A model generated the notes under the pieces. It ran no database searches, was not told the DNA's origin, and worked only from the letters and a program-made list of their open reading frames with translations. A stretch of 30,499 bases of DNA from Thermoproteota archaeon. Its GTDB lineage: Archaea; Thermoproteota; Bathyarchaeia; Bathyarchaeales; Bathycorpusculaceae. Positions 9,149 to 17,146 of the stretch are shown here, in pieces. Position numbers and translations under genes: made by a program. The stretch covers positions 1 to 30,499 of the forward strand of contig JAAZFA010000084.1 in assembly GCA_012511995.1 (NCBI GenBank). Direction: 5' to 3'. Positions within the stretch are counted from its first letter, which is position 1, and every line of letters begins with the position of its first letter.

Positions 9149-9227
9149 TTAGTGATTCACCACTTAATTAGCCATGTATTCGCTTAATCAATTTAAAGTT
9201 TGTTATATTGAATAGGGAAGGGCTTGG

Positions 9228-10484
9228 TTAAGTAGTACCCATTTCCCATGTTGAAAGATACTTCTTCTGCTCTTCAGTTAACTCGTCAATCTGGATACCC
9301 ATGCTCTGCAGTTTAAGTTCAGCGATTTTTTCGTCGATCTCTTTTGGCACAACATAGACCTTGGGTTGTAGCTTTGGAGTTTTTGCAACATATTCAGCGC
9401 AAAGCGCTTGATTTGCAAAAGACATATCCATAACTTCAGAGGGATGACCTTCTGCAGCTGCAAGGTTAACTAATCTACCTTCTGCCAGAAGATAGAGATG
9501 TCTATCATCTTGAGTTGTATATTGCACCATATTTGGACGAATCGTACGTTTAGATTTAGACATCGATTCAAGATCAGGAATACTAAGCTCTACGTTAAAG
9601 TGACCACTGTTACACATGATTGCACCATCCTTCATTTTTTGCATGTGTTCCTTGCGGAGCACATTCAAATTACCAGTAGCAGTAACGAAAATGTCACCAA
9701 TTGGAGCTGCTTCAGACATTGGCATAACCCTAAGACCATTCATAACTGCTTCTAAAGCACGTATTGGTTTAACTTCTGTCACTATGACGTTTGCACCCAT
9801 TCCCTGAGCACGCATTGCAATACCTCTGCTACACCAACCATATCCACCGACAACAAAGTTTTTGCCTGCTAGAAGAATAGACGTTGCCCTTAGAATACCA
9901 TCAATAGTACTCTGTCCTGTACCATAGCGGTTGTCGAACAAATATTTAGTATAAGCGTCGTTTACTGCTATAATTGGGTACTTGAGGCTACCATCTTGCT
10001 CCATAGCTTTCAGACGTACCACACCTGTAGTAGTTTCTTCTGAACCACCAATAATGTTTTGTATCAAATCTTGACGTTTGCTGTGGAGCATACCAACAAC
10101 ATCTGCACCATCATCCATAGTAATTGTAGGGTTATATTCAAGAACTTTCTCTATGCATTTGTAATAGTCTTCTGTGTTCTGCCCTCTCCAAGCATAAACA
10201 TGAACACCACCATCCGCTAGTGCAGCTGCAACGTCATCCTGTGTAGAAAGAGGGTTTGAGCCACATAATGCTACTTTAGCACCCCCAGCAAGGAGTACTT
10301 TGATGAGAACAGCTGTTTCTTTCGTAACATGAAGGCATGCAGCAATAGTTTGACCTTGAAGAGGCTTTTCTTCCCGAAATCTTTGTTTAATGATATTTAA
10401 AACGGGCATGTGCTTTGCTGCCCATTCAATCTGTAAATTACCTTGCGGTGCAAGACCTATGTTTTTGACTTGGAATTCTTCCAT
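9228..10484 (-). CDS. ahcY: S-adenosyl-L-homocysteine hydrolase
   Basis: The enzyme reversibly splits S-adenosylhomocysteine into adenosine and homocysteine, removing the inhibitor formed by methyltransferases. At 418 residues it matches archaeal SAHH. Substrate-domain motifs include [47 protein letters not shown] and [19 protein letters not shown]. The NAD-binding glycine-rich turn is GGYGWCSRG at residues 213-221, followed by [14 protein letters not shown] and FVTATGN, as expected for the cofactor domain. The ATG at 10484 is supported by an AAGGAA-like sequence just upstream. The gene is divergent from the kinase at 10641. Confidence 0.95.
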   Translation of the reverse strand: MEEFQVKNIGLAPQGNLQIEWAAKHMPVLNIIKQRFREEKPLQGQTIAACLHVTKETAVLIKVLLAGGAKVALCGSNPLSTQDDVAAALADGGVHVYAWRGQNTEDYYKCIEKVLEYNPTITMDDGADVVGMLHSKRQDLIQNIIGGSEETTTGVVRLKAMEQDGSLKYPIIAVNDAYTKYLFDNRYGTGQSTIDGILRATSILLAGKNFVVGGYGWCSRGIAMRAQGMGANVIVTEVKPIRALEAVMNGLRVMPMSEAAPIGDIFVTATGNLNVLRKEHMQKMKDGAIMCNSGHFNVELSIPDLESMSKSKRTIRPNMVQYTTQDDRHLYLLAEGRLVNLAAAEGHPSEVMDMSFANQALCAEYVAKTPKLQPKVYVVPKEIDEKIAELKLQSMGIQIDELTEEQKKYLSTWEMGTT

Positions 10485-10640
10485 GAACGGTTCCTTCTTT
10501 TTACGAGATTGTGTGTAACGTCCTTATTTAGAATTTACCTACATTTCATCAGGTGTAAAGTATGGCAAGCGTTCACTAAACTAAAAACAGAAAAAGTTAA
10601 AGTATATCATAACCCAAGTCAACCACAAGAAGGGTGTCGT

Positions 10641-11240
10641 GTGAAAAAACCGTTTACGTCCTTTGTTCAAAACGAAATAGAACCAAAGACGCTAGTGATC
10701 ACCTGTGGATTACCTGCAAGTTATAAAACTGGAATTGCACAAGAAGTAGCAAAGATAAAGGGATACCCAATTCTCCGCAGCGATTTAATCAGACTAGAGG
10801 TTCTAAAGAATCAAGATGTTTTTAACGCTAAAGTTGCAGGCAGTATGAAAAATCGATTATCCGTTTACAATGAAATGTTTAAACGAGCAGAGCACTTGGC
10901 GTCTGCAGGAGGAGTAATTCTAGATGCAACATTCATCACTCAAGAACTCCGGGAACGTGCAGCTGAAATAGCAACTAAAAAAGACCTATCGTTACTAATT
11001 ATGGAGACGAATTGTCCCCAAGAAGTTGCGCTAGAAAGAATCAAGAAACGTAGTAAAAATAACTATGAATCAAATGCGCTAACAAAAGAAGCGTATTTAA
11101 TCAACAAAAAAACGTTTGAACCCATAAACATTGACTCTATCAAAAAAAAGAATCCTGGACTCAAGATTACACATTTAACAATTGATACCTGCCAATGCGG
11201 AATGAACAACTGGTTTGTAACCAAACAAGAAAAACGATAG
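10641..11240 (+). CDS. P-loop kinase-like protein, AAA_33 type (COG0645-like)
   Basis: The protein has 199 residues from a GTG at 10641, which has a GGGTG ribosome site. The open frame extends further 5', but that part overlaps ahcY and looks non-coding. It begins LVITCGLPASYKTGIAQE, a Walker A loop at residues 23-30 whose usual Gly before the Lys is replaced by Tyr (GLPASYKT). Then come RSDLIRLEV, VILDATFITQELRERAAEIA (Walker B-like with Asp) and a lid-like RIKKRS segment. This pattern matches small-molecule or zeta-toxin-like kinases of the AAA_33 group, often fused in bacteria to an APH-type kinase. Such a partner is encoded separately at 12112-13128. The PHP gene follows after 12 bases, so the two are probably co-transcribed. 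The substrate is unknown. Confidence 0.8.
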   Translation: MKKPFTSFVQNEIEPKTLVITCGLPASYKTGIAQEVAKIKGYPILRSDLIRLEVLKNQDVFNAKVAGSMKNRLSVYNEMFKRAEHLASAGGVILDATFITQELRERAAEIATKKDLSLLIMETNCPQEVALERIKKRSKNNYESNALTKEAYLINKKTFEPINIDSIKKKNPGLKITHLTIDTCQCGMNNWFVTKQEKR

Positions 11241-11252
11241 TGAAACTCAAAC

Positions 11253-12122
11253 ATGTCCATTGACTTGCATATTCACTCCAAAGCGTCTGATGGCAAATTA
11301 GACGCCAGAGAAATAATTATGGAAGCTAAAAAACGTAGGATAAGCTTTATAGCAATCACGGATCATGACAACATCAGTTGCCAAATAGAAGCAATAACAG
11401 AAGCAAAAAAAACAGCCATCAATTACATCACCGGCGTCGAATTAAATATCACCCTTACCAACCCAAAATACAAAGAAGGCAAACCATTCGCTCTAGATTT
11501 ATTAGGCTATCAATTCAACCCAGATAATGAAGCTCTTAAGAACAAGCTTGCTTTATTGGCAAAATACCGCGAAAAACGAGTAGCAAAAATTATTGAGAAA
11601 GTTAATCTTGAATTAAAAAAACAAGGCATACCTGAATTTTCAGATAAAGATTTACAAAATATTAAAAAAACCGTAGAAGGTAGCTTGGGTAGACCACACA
11701 TAGCGGATTATATGGTAAAAAAAGGAATTGTAACTAGCAGGCATGAAGCATTCGACAAATACCTCGTAGAATGCGATGTCCCAAAATATCCATTGAATTT
11801 AAAGGAAGCTTCAAAACTCATCAGAGAAGCAGGTGGCAAACTCGTTCTTGCACACCCCAATGACCCCAACGGTACCTCGCTCTACCCATTAACTAGCAAT
11901 CTGATAGAACAAACAGAGATAATTAAAGAAACAATACTAACCTACATCGACGGTATAGAATGCTGGCATACTATACATAACGCCAGTACTGAAAAACACT
12001 ACGTCGCATTCGCAAAAGAAAATGGTTTAATCATGACAGGGGGTAGCGACTGCCACCAAAAACCTGTTATCATGGGCACCATCGATGTCCCACACTGGGT
12101 AGCACTGCAATTTAGAGATTAA
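11253..12122 (+). CDS. PHP-domain metal-dependent phosphoesterase (TrpH/RNase AM-like)
   Basis: This 289-residue protein is built on the polymerase-and-histidinol-phosphatase fold. Metal-binding motifs are in the expected order: DLHIHSKASDGK at residues 4-15, AITDHDN, GVELN, VLAHPN and GSDCHQK near the C-terminus. The insert between the third and fourth motifs, with SLGRPHIADYMVKKG, is typical of the TrpH/YciV group. Members of that group act on 3',5'-bisphosphonucleotides or trim RNA 5' ends. The real substrate cannot be read from sequence. It starts with an ATG right after the kinase gene. Its last 11 bases overlap tail-to-tail with the APH-fold kinase on the other strand. Confidence 0.88.
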   Translation: MSIDLHIHSKASDGKLDAREIIMEAKKRRISFIAITDHDNISCQIEAITEAKKTAINYITGVELNITLTNPKYKEGKPFALDLLGYQFNPDNEALKNKLALLAKYREKRVAKIIEKVNLELKKQGIPEFSDKDLQNIKKTVEGSLGRPHIADYMVKKGIVTSRHEAFDKYLVECDVPKYPLNLKEASKLIREAGGKLVLAHPNDPNGTSLYPLTSNLIEQTEIIKETILTYIDGIECWHTIHNASTEKHYVAFAKENGLIMTGGSDCHQKPVIMGTIDVPHWVALQFRD

Positions 12123-13128
12123 AATTTAGACATTGAGAATATTTCAAAGCCAACTTAAAATATGCTTGCGCTTCTGCAATTGCATCTTTTTTGTCCAAGT
12201 TATTGACTCCCGGGTCATCTAATTTGAAGCTAATGACTTTACCACGGACATAAGCACGATAACACTTGTAAAAAGGTAAGAGCATATAGAGCTGATTATC
12301 CTTTGAGTAAGCAGTGTATTGCATGATAAAATAGTCTGATAAATCGCTTCTGTTCTGATAGTCAAGATCCATAGCCAAAAAAGCTACGTCTGCAGCTACG
12401 TCGCTGTAACGGAAGCGGTCATTGAATTCTATAGCATCAAATATGCAGATTTTATCTGTTATGAAAATGTTACCGGAGTGTAAATCACCATGACAATCGC
12501 GGATTCGTTTGTCAGCCATTCGGCTTTCAAAAAGCCTGTTATTTTTATCAAGAAAACGAATAATTTTTTTTTGCATGAATGCGTAATCAGTTTTGCTTAT
12601 TGTTTGCCCGATGTATTTACTGGTCTGGGAAAAATTTTCAACCCAGTTAATTCTTACTGTTTTAGAGGCACCAAATTCTGTTATTTCAGAGTTTGTTTGG
12701 GCTTCAGAATGGAATTTCGCGACTATTACAGCGAGGTCACTAATTGTTTTTTTATCTACTTTACCCTCTTGGAGAAGTCGAGTCATTATGCACTCTTGTG
12801 GCAGGCGCTTCATTTTTAGGGCATACTCTATAGTTTCGCCATCGCCGTTGATTTTAATTGTTTTCGATTTGTTGATTGAGACTACATCAAGATAGATATC
12901 TGGACAGAGTCGCCTGTTTAGCTTTAATTCTTTTTCACAAAATATACGCCTCTTTTCAAGGGTTGAAAAATCTAAGAACCCGAAATTTACAGGTTTTTTC
13001 AATTTGTAAGCATACTTTTGTGTTAAGAAAACAAAGGAAATGTGAGTCTGGATGAGTTCTATTTTACTTGTTTCTTCAGGATATGTTTGCGGCCTGAGCA
13101 TTGCGTCAACGATTGTGTTAGCTTGCAT
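12112..13128 (-). CDS. APH-fold kinase (COG2187-like)
   Basis: This 338-residue protein resembles aminoglycoside phosphotransferase-type kinases. The N-terminus has the characteristic THISFVFLTQKYAYKLKKPVNFGFLDFS, where KLKK supplies the ATP-binding lysine. The catalytic loop is CHGDLHSGNIF at residues 212-222. The metal-binding DAIEF starts at residue 231 and is followed by RYSDVAADVAFLAMDLD. These features define the COG2187 group, which in many bacteria is the first half of a protein whose second half is a P-loop kinase. A stand-alone version of that second half lies at 10641. The physiological substrate is not known, and aminoglycosides are unlikely. Confidence 0.85.
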   Translation of the reverse strand: MQANTIVDAMLRPQTYPEETSKIELIQTHISFVFLTQKYAYKLKKPVNFGFLDFSTLEKRRIFCEKELKLNRRLCPDIYLDVVSINKSKTIKINGDGETIEYALKMKRLPQECIMTRLLQEGKVDKKTISDLAVIVAKFHSEAQTNSEITEFGASKTVRINWVENFSQTSKYIGQTISKTDYAFMQKKIIRFLDKNNRLFESRMADKRIRDCHGDLHSGNIFITDKICIFDAIEFNDRFRYSDVAADVAFLAMDLDYQNRSDLSDYFIMQYTAYSKDNQLYMLLPFYKCYRAYVRGKVISFKLDDPGVNNLDKKDAIAEAQAYFKLALKYSQCLNFNL

Positions 13129-13253
13129 TTTAGTGCATCCTTTAGTTTATTTGTGCAGGGAGCAACCAATAAAGATAAGGGTACTCAAACTGTTATGTAG
13201 ATCAAAAAGGTTTATACTCTAACATTGTAATAAAAACCTGTAACTGTTACTGC

Positions 13254-13874
13254 TCAATTCTTAAAGCACCCAACGTAATCAATAACCTTGTTTGCTTCTT
13301 CTTTTGAGATATGCTTGGTATTGTGTAGAGAATCGACGATATCAGTGATTTTGGCCAATGCATGAATTTTATATCCAAGTTTTTCTAGATTCTCCTTGCC
13401 ACCATGTTCACGATTAACGACAACGAGCATGTGTTTAATCTGAGCTCCAAGCTCTAAAAGCGGTTGTATACCCTCTATTTTTGAGAGACCCTCACTTATT
13501 ACATCGTCAAAGAAGAGCAGAGCATCACCTTTTGTTATGTCTGCACCAGCTATTCTACCTGTTACACCGTAAGCTTTCTCTGCTTTACGGACAATTATAC
13601 AGGGCATATCGAGTTTAATACCAATACTTGGCACTATTAAAGCGCCTTTAAGTTCGATTGATGCTAACTTATGAACGCATTCTGTTTTAGCGACTTCTTT
13701 TATTTTTTCTGCAGCTATTTCAGAAATTAAATCTAGTTGTTTGGGTGCGGAAAGAATGCGAGCCATATCGATGTAGTAGGGACTTGTGGCTCCTGACTTG
13801 ATTTTGAAGCTACCGAATTTTAGGCATCCAGACTGGTAGAGTGCAAACGCAATTTTGTCAGTGGTTGTTAACAT
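13254..13874 (-). CDS. pyrE: Orotate phosphoribosyltransferase-like enzyme
   Basis: The enzyme would transfer phosphoribosyl from PRPP to orotate, the fifth step of UMP synthesis. The 206-residue protein begins with ALYQSGCLKFGSFKIKSGATSPYYIDM, the typical OPRTase N-terminus. A catalytic Lys segment VRKAEKAYG and the PRPP-binding loop LLFFDDVISEGLSK follow. The loop keeps the two acidic residues but has EGLS where TGGS or TAGT is usual, so it is somewhat divergent. The C-terminal 60 residues (VVVNREHGGKENL onward) follow the family. No ribosome site is obvious before the ATG at 13874, so translation may be leaderless. A paralogue with another nucleobase substrate cannot be excluded. Confidence 0.8.
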   Translation of the reverse strand: MLTTTDKIAFALYQSGCLKFGSFKIKSGATSPYYIDMARILSAPKQLDLISEIAAEKIKEVAKTECVHKLASIELKGALIVPSIGIKLDMPCIIVRKAEKAYGVTGRIAGADITKGDALLFFDDVISEGLSKIEGIQPLLELGAQIKHMLVVVNREHGGKENLEKLGYKIHALAKITDIVDSLHNTKHISKEEANKVIDYVGCFKN

Positions 13875-14309
13875 TTGGGTTATCCATGCTGTGAATGGGT
13901 GACTTGGGATTTAACCCTTTAGCAGCCGATGCTTGAAGTTTTGTTTATGTGTTATTCAAAGAAAAGAAAAGTACTCAGAGAAAGGGGTAAGAATTATTAC
14001 TTTTCATTGAAGTCCTTAAGGGTAGCATATCACAAGAAGAGTAGATAGTACGGATAAGCTTTTTCTATTCAAATAGAGGATAAACGCATAACAACCACAA
14101 TAATAGTCAGTTGAACAAGAAGCAAAAAAGAAGTAAAAAAAAAGTATAAATTTACAACCAGCATACATTTTTTTGGTTTGTTTTTTGTCTGTTTGAAAGA
14201 ACAGGATAGATCAAGTTCAATTGATGGAAAAACACTCCAACTGCGCAAAAAGCCATGATTCAAACGACTTGTAATGTTATTTAGAGACTTATAGAAAAAA
14301 ACTTTTAGA
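13875..14309. other. Intergenic spacer, no gene recognised
   Basis: This 435-base AT-rich spacer separates the phoU-like gene from pyrE. I see only homopurine and homopyrimidine runs, such as a run of A at about 14136-14144 and T-rich blocks at 14168-14187. A 64-codon reading frame at 14069-14263 on the minus strand has no ribosome site and looks like chance. A seven-T tract on the minus strand (A-run 14295-14301), about ten bases past the phoU-like stop, could terminate that gene. Confidence 0.5.
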
Positions 14310-15287
14310 TTAAACTACAAGATCAGCCATGTCCACACTACGCTCATAAATCTGTCGCAGAAAAGAAACGGTCTCCAAAATATGAGGCATTAAATCCACC
14401 GAGGATTCTTTTGACACTACCTCTATTTGCGAACTATAAGTATCAACTTTTACTTTCATCTTACGAACACTTTCAGCTTTAGCGACGTCTTTGCACAAGA
14501 AAGACCTGAAAGCCTCCTCAGTAGCATCTACACATATTGACTGCAAATCCAGCATCAACCTTCGGAGGTCACCAGATAGTTTAGTGTTATCAAGTTCTAG
14601 TGTACTTGAGGCTATTTGTACACAAGCGTCTCCGATACTTTCTATAAAGCCTGCAATCAAACGATAATCAACACACTCTATGGGAGCTATTGAGAATTTT
14701 TCACTAAGTCGGGGATTCTGTAGAATTGTACGAAGAATACGAACGAAAAGAAAATAAAATTTATTGTTTTCGACATCTCGCTCAATAACATTCTTCGCGA
14801 GATCTATGTCTGCAGCTACAAATGCGCTGGTTGCGTCTCGAATCATTCTAGCGATACTTGCCTGGTTGCGTTGCAAAAGTTTCTCGGGTGATGTGAAGGG
14901 TTGTTGCATTAGACATTGTAAAATCATCATTGAAGGGGTTTCTTCTACAATCATCAGTCCGGCTAACGAGTTAGCCGTAGATTTGACGAGATTACGCATA
15001 TTGGAATCAATACGGTCTTTTGCTTCCACCTTGATGATGTCATAACCAAGTAAGTAACGACCTACAATTTCACGGCTTAAATAGGGTCCAATATTTAGAG
15101 TGACAGATTTTAATTCAGGTTCAACGTCGAATTGAGTATCTATAAAGAGCTTACCGTTATTGGTTACTTCTAAATTAACTTGCGAACCTTTCTGTAAACC
15201 GTGTTCTTTGGCCCAACCACGTGGTAAACAGACAAAAAACGTACCTGTGGGGGTCTGCTGAATTTTACGGACATCACTCATTTCCAT
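14310..15287 (-). CDS. PhoU-like regulator with AbrB/SpoVT N-terminal domain
   Basis: Archaeal proteins of this design are annotated as phosphate uptake regulators. An N-terminal AbrB/SpoVT DNA-binding fold of about 45 residues (VRKIQQTPTGTFFVCLPRGW, then KGSQVNLE) is joined to a helical PhoU-like domain. The latter carries repeated helices such as LLQRNQASIARMIRDATSAF and ATEEAFRSFLCKD, with acidic residues typical of PhoU metal sites. The start chosen is the ATG at 15287, giving 325 residues. Another ATG lies two codons later. A longer frame reaching a GTG at 15353 adds 22 residues that come from a duplicated copy of the gene's own 5' end read in another phase. No phosphate transporter genes are adjacent. 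It is divergent from the PolD small subunit. Confidence 0.85.
   Translation of the reverse strand: MEMSDVRKIQQTPTGTFFVCLPRGWAKEHGLQKGSQVNLEVTNNGKLFIDTQFDVEPELKSVTLNIGPYLSREIVGRYLLGYDIIKVEAKDRIDSNMRNLVKSTANSLAGLMIVEETPSMMILQCLMQQPFTSPEKLLQRNQASIARMIRDATSAFVAADIDLAKNVIERDVENNKFYFLFVRILRTILQNPRLSEKFSIAPIECVDYRLIAGFIESIGDACVQIASSTLELDNTKLSGDLRRLMLDLQSICVDATEEAFRSFLCKDVAKAESVRKMKVKVDTYSSQIEVVSKESSVDLMPHILETVSFLRQIYERSVDMADLVV
15255..15283. repeat. Direct repeat copy inside the PhoU-like gene
   Basis: This 29-base sequence is identical to 15331-15359, with an offset of 76 bases. It encodes the first codons (MSDVRKIQQ) of the PhoU-like protein. Weaker similarity continues for about ten more bases (QTPTG against QVSTR), so the ancestral duplication was probably about 40 bases. 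The 76-base offset is not a multiple of three, so the two copies are read in different frames. Confidence 0.9.
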
Positions 15288-15291
15288 TTTA

Positions 15292-15357
15292 TTAGTTCGC
15301 CATTTTTTCTTTGACTTTTCGGGTGGAGACCTGCTGAATTTTACGGACATCACTCAT
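15292..15357 (-). CDS. Leader-type short ORF duplicating the start of the PhoU-like gene
   Basis: A 21-codon frame begins at an ATG with a GGTGG ribosome site four bases upstream. Its first nine codons (MSDVRKIQQ) are identical to the start of the PhoU-like protein. It then diverges (VSTRKVKEKMAN) and ends at tandem stops TAA TAA, one base before the ATG at 15287. The better ribosome site belongs to this short frame rather than to the main gene. It may therefore act as a leader that feeds ribosomes to the main start, or it may be debris of a tandem duplication. Confidence 0.45.
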   Translation of the reverse strand: MSDVRKIQQVSTRKVKEKMAN

Positions 15358-15359
15358 TT
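15331..15359. repeat. Direct repeat copy upstream of the PhoU-like gene
   Basis: This is the upstream partner of 15255-15283, identical over 29 bases. It holds the ATG of the short leader frame and sits directly after a GGTGG ribosome site, the arrangement expected for the original gene start. Confidence 0.9.
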
Positions 15360-15510
15360 AACCACCGTGTTATAACTTATTTAAACAAAATAGCACTTAT
15401 ATAAATTACCTGTAGTTTGATTAGTCCTATGAGTTTAAAGAAAAACAGTAAATAGCTCAATAGCAATACTGCCTAATACAAAACAGCACTAACCATGGGC
15501 AGAAGTCGGG

Positions 15511-17130
15511 ATGAGTGCACAAGACAAACTTCAAAAGGCTATTGAAACAGCAATTATTGCAGGTTATCAGCTAAACAGCGAAGCTTTCGAATTTCTCATC
15601 CAAAACGCCGACAATATGAATCCAGAAAAAGTTATGAATTTAGTGTTGGCACAGGTTGAGTTGATGCAAAATAAACCTATTTTTATCGACCGAGATCAGA
15701 TAGTCTCAGTTATCCATAAGATGGCAGTTACTGAGTTACAGGAAATCATGGTAAATCAGGAACTTACACCTAAATGTCAGATCCCACAACTAGAACATAC
15801 ATCTGAATGTTTGACATCAAAGGCATCACAAACACAACCATCAAACAGTATAGAGACCGACGAAAACAACTACTTTTACCCGTATGCCAAAAACATACCT
15901 TCAGAGTTGAAAGTACTTGAGGATGCAACTGGTAGACTCACTTCTAATGGCACTTTAGGGGAATATATAGGGCTTTTTCAAGATCGGTTTAAAAGGATTG
16001 AAAAAATTCTTAGACAAAGAATGGATGTTAGAGGGGCAACACCACTCACAGAAGCATTAAAATCTCAACCACAATCCAAGATGAAAATAATCTGCATGTT
16101 AATTGAAAAGCGAGAGTCAAAAAATAACACAATACTATCCGTGGAAGACCCCCACGGCAGTGCAACCATTCTAATTTCGCAAAAGGCATCTGAAGAAGTA
16201 AAAAAGAAAGCACTCATGCTACTCCCAGATACAGTCTTCTGCGCTGCTGTCATAAAAACTCGTACTGATTTATTGCTGGCAGAAGATATTATCTTCCCTG
16301 AAGTCGGCCGAAAACAACCAGTAAGGGCATCCGAACCTATTTATGCTGTATTAACATCAGATATTCACGTCGGAAGTACAAAATTTACTAAGGAAGCCTT
16401 TCGTCGCTTTATTCTCTGGCTTCGTGGAAAATATGGTACAACTGAGATGCGGGAAATTGCAGGTCGTGTAAAATACCTTCTTATCGCAGGAGACATTGTG
16501 GATGGTGTCGGAATATATCCAGGTCAACAATTGGAACTTACTATACGTGATGTCCACAAACAATATAATTACGTTATCAAGTATTTAGAAAAAATCCCCA
16601 GTTATATCGAAATAGTTCTCTCACCAGGCAACCATGATGCTGCGCGCAAGTCTCAACCTCAACCAGCTATACCAGATGGATATTTGACCGCTATCCAAAG
16701 TAAACCAAACATTCACTCGGTTGGAAATCCCTGTTATCTTAGCTTGCATGGAGTTGAAGTGTTGATGTACCATGGTGTAAGTCTCAATGACATAATTGGA
16801 GTTATCCCTGGTATGGATAATGACCACCCAGAAAAATCTATGAAACTACTTATGCAAGGTCGCCACTTAGCACCAGTATATGGTGGTAAAACTATGTTAT
16901 CTCCAGAAAACCGCGATCACCTAGTTATCGAAAGAGTACCAGATATATTCCACGCTGGTCATATCCATGTTTTAGGATTTTGTAATTATCGTGGGGTATT
17001 AATTATAAACTCTGGAGGATGGCAACAACAAACTGAGTATATGGAAAAATTAGGTTTAGTTCCAACCCCGGGTAAGGTCCCAGTTATTAACTTGCAAACT
17101 ATGGAAACTGTAGTCCTTGATTTTATGTAG
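15511..17130 (+). CDS. polB: DNA polymerase D small subunit (DP1)
   Basis: DP1 is the proofreading 3'-5' exonuclease subunit of archaeal family-D DNA polymerase and pairs with DP2 at 24152. The 539-residue protein has an N-terminal helical region and a variable Ser/Thr/Gln-rich linker (about 85-130). An OB-fold follows (about 185-265, MKIICMLIEKRES onward), then a calcineurin-like phosphoesterase domain. Metal ligands are SDIHVGS (283-289), AGDIVDG (326-332), PGNHD (372-376) and HAGHIH (481-486). All are intact, so exonuclease activity is expected. The protein ends in a conserved VINLQTMET segment. It converges on orc1/cdc6 with 16 bases between the stops. Confidence 0.95.
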   Translation: MSAQDKLQKAIETAIIAGYQLNSEAFEFLIQNADNMNPEKVMNLVLAQVELMQNKPIFIDRDQIVSVIHKMAVTELQEIMVNQELTPKCQIPQLEHTSECLTSKASQTQPSNSIETDENNYFYPYAKNIPSELKVLEDATGRLTSNGTLGEYIGLFQDRFKRIEKILRQRMDVRGATPLTEALKSQPQSKMKIICMLIEKRESKNNTILSVEDPHGSATILISQKASEEVKKKALMLLPDTVFCAAVIKTRTDLLLAEDIIFPEVGRKQPVRASEPIYAVLTSDIHVGSTKFTKEAFRRFILWLRGKYGTTEMREIAGRVKYLLIAGDIVDGVGIYPGQQLELTIRDVHKQYNYVIKYLEKIPSYIEIVLSPGNHDAARKSQPQPAIPDGYLTAIQSKPNIHSVGNPCYLSLHGVEVLMYHGVSLNDIIGVIPGMDNDHPEKSMKLLMQGRHLAPVYGGKTMLSPENRDHLVIERVPDIFHAGHIHVLGFCNYRGVLIINSGGWQQQTEYMEKLGLVPTPGKVPVINLQTMETVVLDFM

Positions 17131-17146
17131 GCTACACCGAAAAAGT

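Noticed and set aside
14069..14263. A 64-codon minus-strand frame in the spacer behind the PhoU-like gene
   Set aside because: There is no ribosome site, the composition follows the homopolymer runs, and no motif is visible.
15494..15545. ATG with a short frame (MGRSRDECTRQ...) overlapping the start of the PolD small subunit
   Set aside because: It ends after 16 codons in a different frame and duplicates nothing; probably chance.
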